A stretch of 64,000 nucleotides of DNA, taken from the NCBI GenBank assembly GCA_029259725.1, contig JAJDER010000070.1:1-64000 (forward strand). The letters run 5' to 3'. The notes beneath the pieces were generated by a model. That model was not told the DNA's origin, ran no database searches, and saw nothing but the letters and a program-made list of their open reading frames with translations. Of the stretch, positions 60,711 through 64,000 are shown piece after piece. The DNA is from Planctomycetota bacterium (GTDB lineage Bacteria > Planctomycetota > B15-G4). How positions within the stretch are numbered: position 1 is the first letter of the stretch; each line of letters starts with the position of its first letter. The position numbers were made by a program, and so were the translations under genes.

Positions 60711-62366
60711 TCAGCCGTCGTTGCCCAGGGCGATGCGGATGCGTTCGCGCACGCCGGCATCGGACTCGTTGTGCAGCGCGGCCCGGAGCGTGTCCAGCGC
60801 GCGGCTGGCCGCGGGCTCGGTCGCGAAGTCGCGCAGCGCCAGGGCCGCGAGCGCGCGGTGCTGGGGGCGCAGGTCATGCAGCAGGCGCTTCTCCAGGGCG
60901 ACGCGCACGCGCTCCTCGTGTGCCGACGAGGGCGCCTCGGCGCTCCCGAAGCCGATCGAGAGCCCGCGCGACAGGCGGTCGTACTCCAGGCTCATCGACA
61001 GCGCGCCCAGCTCGGCGAAGGCCAGCGCGTCGTCCTTCTCGTCGGCCAGCGCCCCGGCCAGCACCGCTTGCGCGGCGCGCGCCTGATCGAGCTGGTCCCG
61101 CTCCACCTGGGTCAGGCCGAGCAGCGAGACCACGGCGCGCAACCGATCGTCGACGCTCGCCGACGGATCGCGAAGCGTCGCGGCCAGCTCGTCGAGCGCG
61201 GGCGGATCGTGGGCCAGGGCCCTGGCGAACCCGACCAGACGCACCATGCGGTCCGCCGCCTCTCCGGGCGCGAGGCCCTCGACGTCGGCCGTGTCGCGCA
61301 GCAGGGCACCCAGCGCCGCGCGGGCCTCCGGGCTGCTCCCGCGCGCGAGGACCCACAGAGCCGCGTTGGCCGTGGTCCGGTCGCCGCGCTTGTTGCCCAC
61401 CTGCAGGCCCGACTCCAGGTTGGACCACACGGTCTGCGGGCCGGCCCCGGCTCGCGACTCACCGACTCCGGCTCCGGTTCCGGGCTCACCGCGTCGGATC
61501 GCGTCGCGCAATATCGGCACCACCACGTCGGGTCGGCGGTCGAGTCCGGTGCCGAGGACCAGCAGCGCCGCGGCCTTGATGCGACGCTCCGCCGACGAGT
61601 CCGCGGAGGTCTTCAGCTCCCCGCGCGCCCAGGCGACGACGGTCGGGTCCGGCGGCCGCGTGACCTCGAAGGAGAGGAGTTCCTCGCGCCGCTCGAGCAC
61701 CGCGAGCGAGAACTCATGGGTCGGCATGGACAGCCCGGGCTGCGCGAGGCGCAGCGGATCCCAGGCCGCAGCCGCGATCACGTCCGCCTTCCAGTCCCAG
61801 GACAGCCGCTCGATGTCGGCCAACAGCACGGCGCCCCCGCCGAGGGCCGCGCGTGCCAGGGCCACGCCGGCCCGGGCTTCATCGGCGCGGGCGCGGGCCT
61901 CGGCCAGGAAGCCGGGCGCCTCGTCCACCTGTCCCGCCGCGAAGGTCTCGTCGAGGAAGGTCTTCACGCGCTCGAGCACCAGATCGCGGCGGCGCGTGCG
62001 CGGCATGAGCACGTCATCGAGGCGCTCGAGGTCGCCGACGAACTCGACGACGCGCTGGGAGATCCCGAGGCCATCGTCGACGACCGCGCGGTGTGCTTCC
62101 GCCACGGTCGGGATCTCGAGTCGACGCGGCGCGTCACCCGCTGCCGTCGACGTGAAGTTCGTGGCGGGGTGGTCGGGCAGGCCCTCGCGAACCCCAGGCG
62201 TGGCCGACGCGGAGCCTGGGGCCAGGTCGGACGTCGCGAGGTGCGTCGGGTCTCCCTCGGTGCCTTCCGAAACACCGGGCGTCTCGATCAGCACCCAGAC
62301 GGCGCCCAGCGCCACGAGGGCGGTGACGGCCAGCCCCGCCCCCATGACTCCACGCGAGCGCTTCAC
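60711..62366 (-). CDS. Membrane-anchored HEAT-like helical repeat protein
   Basis: GTG start 62366; TM 'GAGLAVTALVALGAVWVLI'; Ala-rich helical repeats to C-term 'LDTLRAALHNESDAGVRERIRIALGNDG'. Confidence 0.7.
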   Translation of the reverse strand: MKRSRGVMGAGLAVTALVALGAVWVLIETPGVSEGTEGDPTHLATSDLAPGSASATPGVREGLPDHPATNFTSTAAGDAPRRLEIPTVAEAHRAVVDDGLGISQRVVEFVGDLERLDDVLMPRTRRRDLVLERVKTFLDETFAAGQVDEAPGFLAEARARADEARAGVALARAALGGGAVLLADIERLSWDWKADVIAAAAWDPLRLAQPGLSMPTHEFSLAVLERREELLSFEVTRPPDPTVVAWARGELKTSADSSAERRIKAAALLVLGTGLDRRPDVVVPILRDAIRRGEPGTGAGVGESRAGAGPQTVWSNLESGLQVGNKRGDRTTANAALWVLARGSSPEARAALGALLRDTADVEGLAPGEAADRMVRLVGFARALAHDPPALDELAATLRDPSASVDDRLRAVVSLLGLTQVERDQLDQARAAQAVLAGALADEKDDALAFAELGALSMSLEYDRLSRGLSIGFGSAEAPSSAHEERVRVALEKRLLHDLRPQHRALAALALRDFATEPAASRALDTLRAALHNESDAGVRERIRIALGNDG

Positions 62367-63883
62367 GGCGCGGGCTCCGGCGCGGGGTCCGGCGCGGGGT
62401 CCGGCGCGGGGTCGCGCGGCTTCGTCACCAGGCTCACGACGATCATCAGCACCACGGCCACGATCACCGAGGGCACGACCGCGTCCACCGACGAACCCTC
62501 GGGCAGGCCCATGCGCGCGGCGGCCCAGGGGCCCAGCTCGAGGTTGCGCCAGGTCACCGCGCAGGTGACGGCGGCGAGCATCGACGTCACCGCCCCCGCC
62601 GGCGTGGCCCGCTTCCAGAACAGCGCGGCCAGCAGCGGCGGCGTGATCCCGACCCCATAGATCGTGTAGGCGAAGAGGGCCACGCTGAAGAACTCCTCGT
62701 CGCCGAGGGCCACCACCACCGCGATCAACGCCAGCAGTCCGACGACGACGCGCGCGGCCCGGAGCAGTTCCGCCTCGCTGGCGGTGCGGCGCACGAAGCG
62801 CTGGTAGACGTCGCGCACCAGCGAGGTCGACGACGCCAGCAGGTAGCTGTCGGCGGTGGACACGATGATCGCCAGGATGCTCGCCACGAGCACGGCGCCC
62901 AGCAGCGGCGGCAGTACGGTGAGCCCCAGTTCGAGCACGATCGGCCCCGGGCTCTCGAGCCCCGGCAGGAGCACGCTGCCGCCGACCGCGACCAGGATGA
63001 TGATCGCGTCCAGCACCAGCACCGAGGGGATCAGGCACAGCACCGCCAGGCGCGCGGCGCGGTCGCTCTTCGCCGCGAGGAAGCGTTGGTGCAGGTTCGC
63101 GTCGCCGATCACGAGCAGGAACAGCGGCAGGGTGCGCGAGAGGATGTCGAACAGCGAGTAGTGCCCGCCGAGTTGCCGCGCGCTCTCGGGCAGGGCGCCG
63201 AGCGGCGCGAAGACCAGGCCGGACGTGCCCGCCCCCGTGGCCGAGGCCACGACCTGCGGCGCGTCGGCCACCGCGCTCCACACGACCGGCAGGGCCAGGA
63301 TCAGGCCGAGGCCCATGAGCACGCCGTTGAAGGTGTCGGTCAGCGCGATGCTCATCAGCCCGGCGAGGGCCGTGTAGCCGGCGATGGCCACGGCCACGAG
63401 GATCAGCAACGTCGTCGTCGACACCTCGCCCGCGCCGAACATGCCGGAGGTCTCCAGGGTCCGGCGCAGCACCGACTCCGCCGCGCGCAGCTGGTAGCTG
63501 ACGATCACCAGGTAGGCCAGCACGAGGGTCAGCGTGCCGAGCACGCGCGCCGCCGGGCCGAAGCGTTCCTCCAGGATGTCCTGCAGGGTGTAGCGGCCCC
63601 TGGCGCGCACGCGCGTGCACAGGAACGCGAGCACGACCAGGCCCAGCGCCGTGGACAGGGGCACGAGCAGCGCCGGCAACCCGACGGTGTAGCCCTCCTC
63701 GGCCAGGCCGAAGATGGACCCGGTGCCGGTCCAGGTGGCCAGCAGCGTGCCGGTCAGCACGAAGGGGCCGAGACCGCGACCGGCCAGGCTGAACCCGGCC
63801 TGGGTCGTCACCTGACGCGACTTGACCAGCCCCACGCCGAGGAGGCCCAGCAGGTAGATCAGCAGGACGGCCGGAAACAGCAC
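62363..63883 (-). CDS. Sodium:solute symporter (SSS) family transporter
   Basis: 'QVTTQAGFSLAGRGLGPFVLTGTLLATWTGTGSIFGLAEEGYTVG', 'ASILAIIVSTADSYLLASSTSLVRDVYQRFV'. Confidence 0.93.
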   Translation of the reverse strand: MLFPAVLLIYLLGLLGVGLVKSRQVTTQAGFSLAGRGLGPFVLTGTLLATWTGTGSIFGLAEEGYTVGLPALLVPLSTALGLVVLAFLCTRVRARGRYTLQDILEERFGPAARVLGTLTLVLAYLVIVSYQLRAAESVLRRTLETSGMFGAGEVSTTTLLILVAVAIAGYTALAGLMSIALTDTFNGVLMGLGLILALPVVWSAVADAPQVVASATGAGTSGLVFAPLGALPESARQLGGHYSLFDILSRTLPLFLLVIGDANLHQRFLAAKSDRAARLAVLCLIPSVLVLDAIIILVAVGGSVLLPGLESPGPIVLELGLTVLPPLLGAVLVASILAIIVSTADSYLLASSTSLVRDVYQRFVRRTASEAELLRAARVVVGLLALIAVVVALGDEEFFSVALFAYTIYGVGITPPLLAALFWKRATPAGAVTSMLAAVTCAVTWRNLELGPWAAARMGLPEGSSVDAVVPSVIVAVVLMIVVSLVTKPRDPAPDPAPDPAPEPAP

Positions 63884-63925
63884 GGCGCCAGTCTATCGCC
63901 GGGATCCGACGAGGGGCGCCGCCAC

Positions 63926-64000
63926 GTGAGGCACCTCCGTGTCGCCGCCGCGCTCCTCGCGGGCCTCGCCGCCGCGCTCCTCGCGGGCCTCGTCGCTGTC
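63926..64000 (+). CDS. 5' end of a secreted-protein gene (signal peptide), truncated by window
   Basis: GTG start gives VRHLRVAAALLAGLAAALLAGLVAV; frame open to the right edge. Confidence 0.45.
   Translation, partial: MRHLRVAAALLAGLAAALLAGLVAV
63944..63991. repeat. Perfect 24-bp tandem duplication in the signal-peptide-encoding region
   Basis: GCCGCCGCGCTCCTCGCGGGCCTC x2 (63944-63967, 63968-63991). Confidence 0.95.

Overview
High-GC (planctomycete-like by gene content; taxonomy is inference) 64 kb chromosomal window, densely coding, with no rRNA, CRISPR array, transposase or phage genes seen. From left to right: a truncated beta-helix/PA14 protein; mfd; a SurA-like protein; a tandem triplet of squalene-cyclase/prenyltransferase-repeat proteins, two of them with a TonB-like membrane anchor and stalk; DUF488; rpsT; a TPR protein; def; ribF; tRNA-Phe(GAA); a ~1764-aa zinc-ribbon + coiled-coil protein; a leftward operon-like run holding a cysteine-less aconitase/LeuC-like pseudoenzyme, an isopropylmalate/isocitrate-type dehydrogenase, a swivel-first fused aconitase, thiolase, crotonase, two cyclophilins (one with a histone-H1-like tail) and a 3-hydroxyacyl-CoA dehydrogenase; a GT2; a large CarboxypepD_reg-repeat protein; a second thiolase; a RDD-SpoIIM / DUF58 / MoxR / DUF4350 / DUF4129 cluster; a triple CCxxC-repeat secreted protein; a PepSY protein; a matrixin-like protease and a HAF-repeat protein that share an unexplained C-terminal module; a PAS-Fis regulator; a Cus-type heavy-metal RND operon with YHS-like and Cys-rich companions; a FIST protein; a HEAT-like protein; and an SSS transporter. 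Most promising for follow-up: the aconitase-fold pseudoenzyme coupled to an intact aconitase, the cyclase-like triplet, the zinc-ribbon coiled-coil giant, the triple Cys-repeat protein and the shared C-terminal module. All calls come from reading translations by eye; no database search was run.
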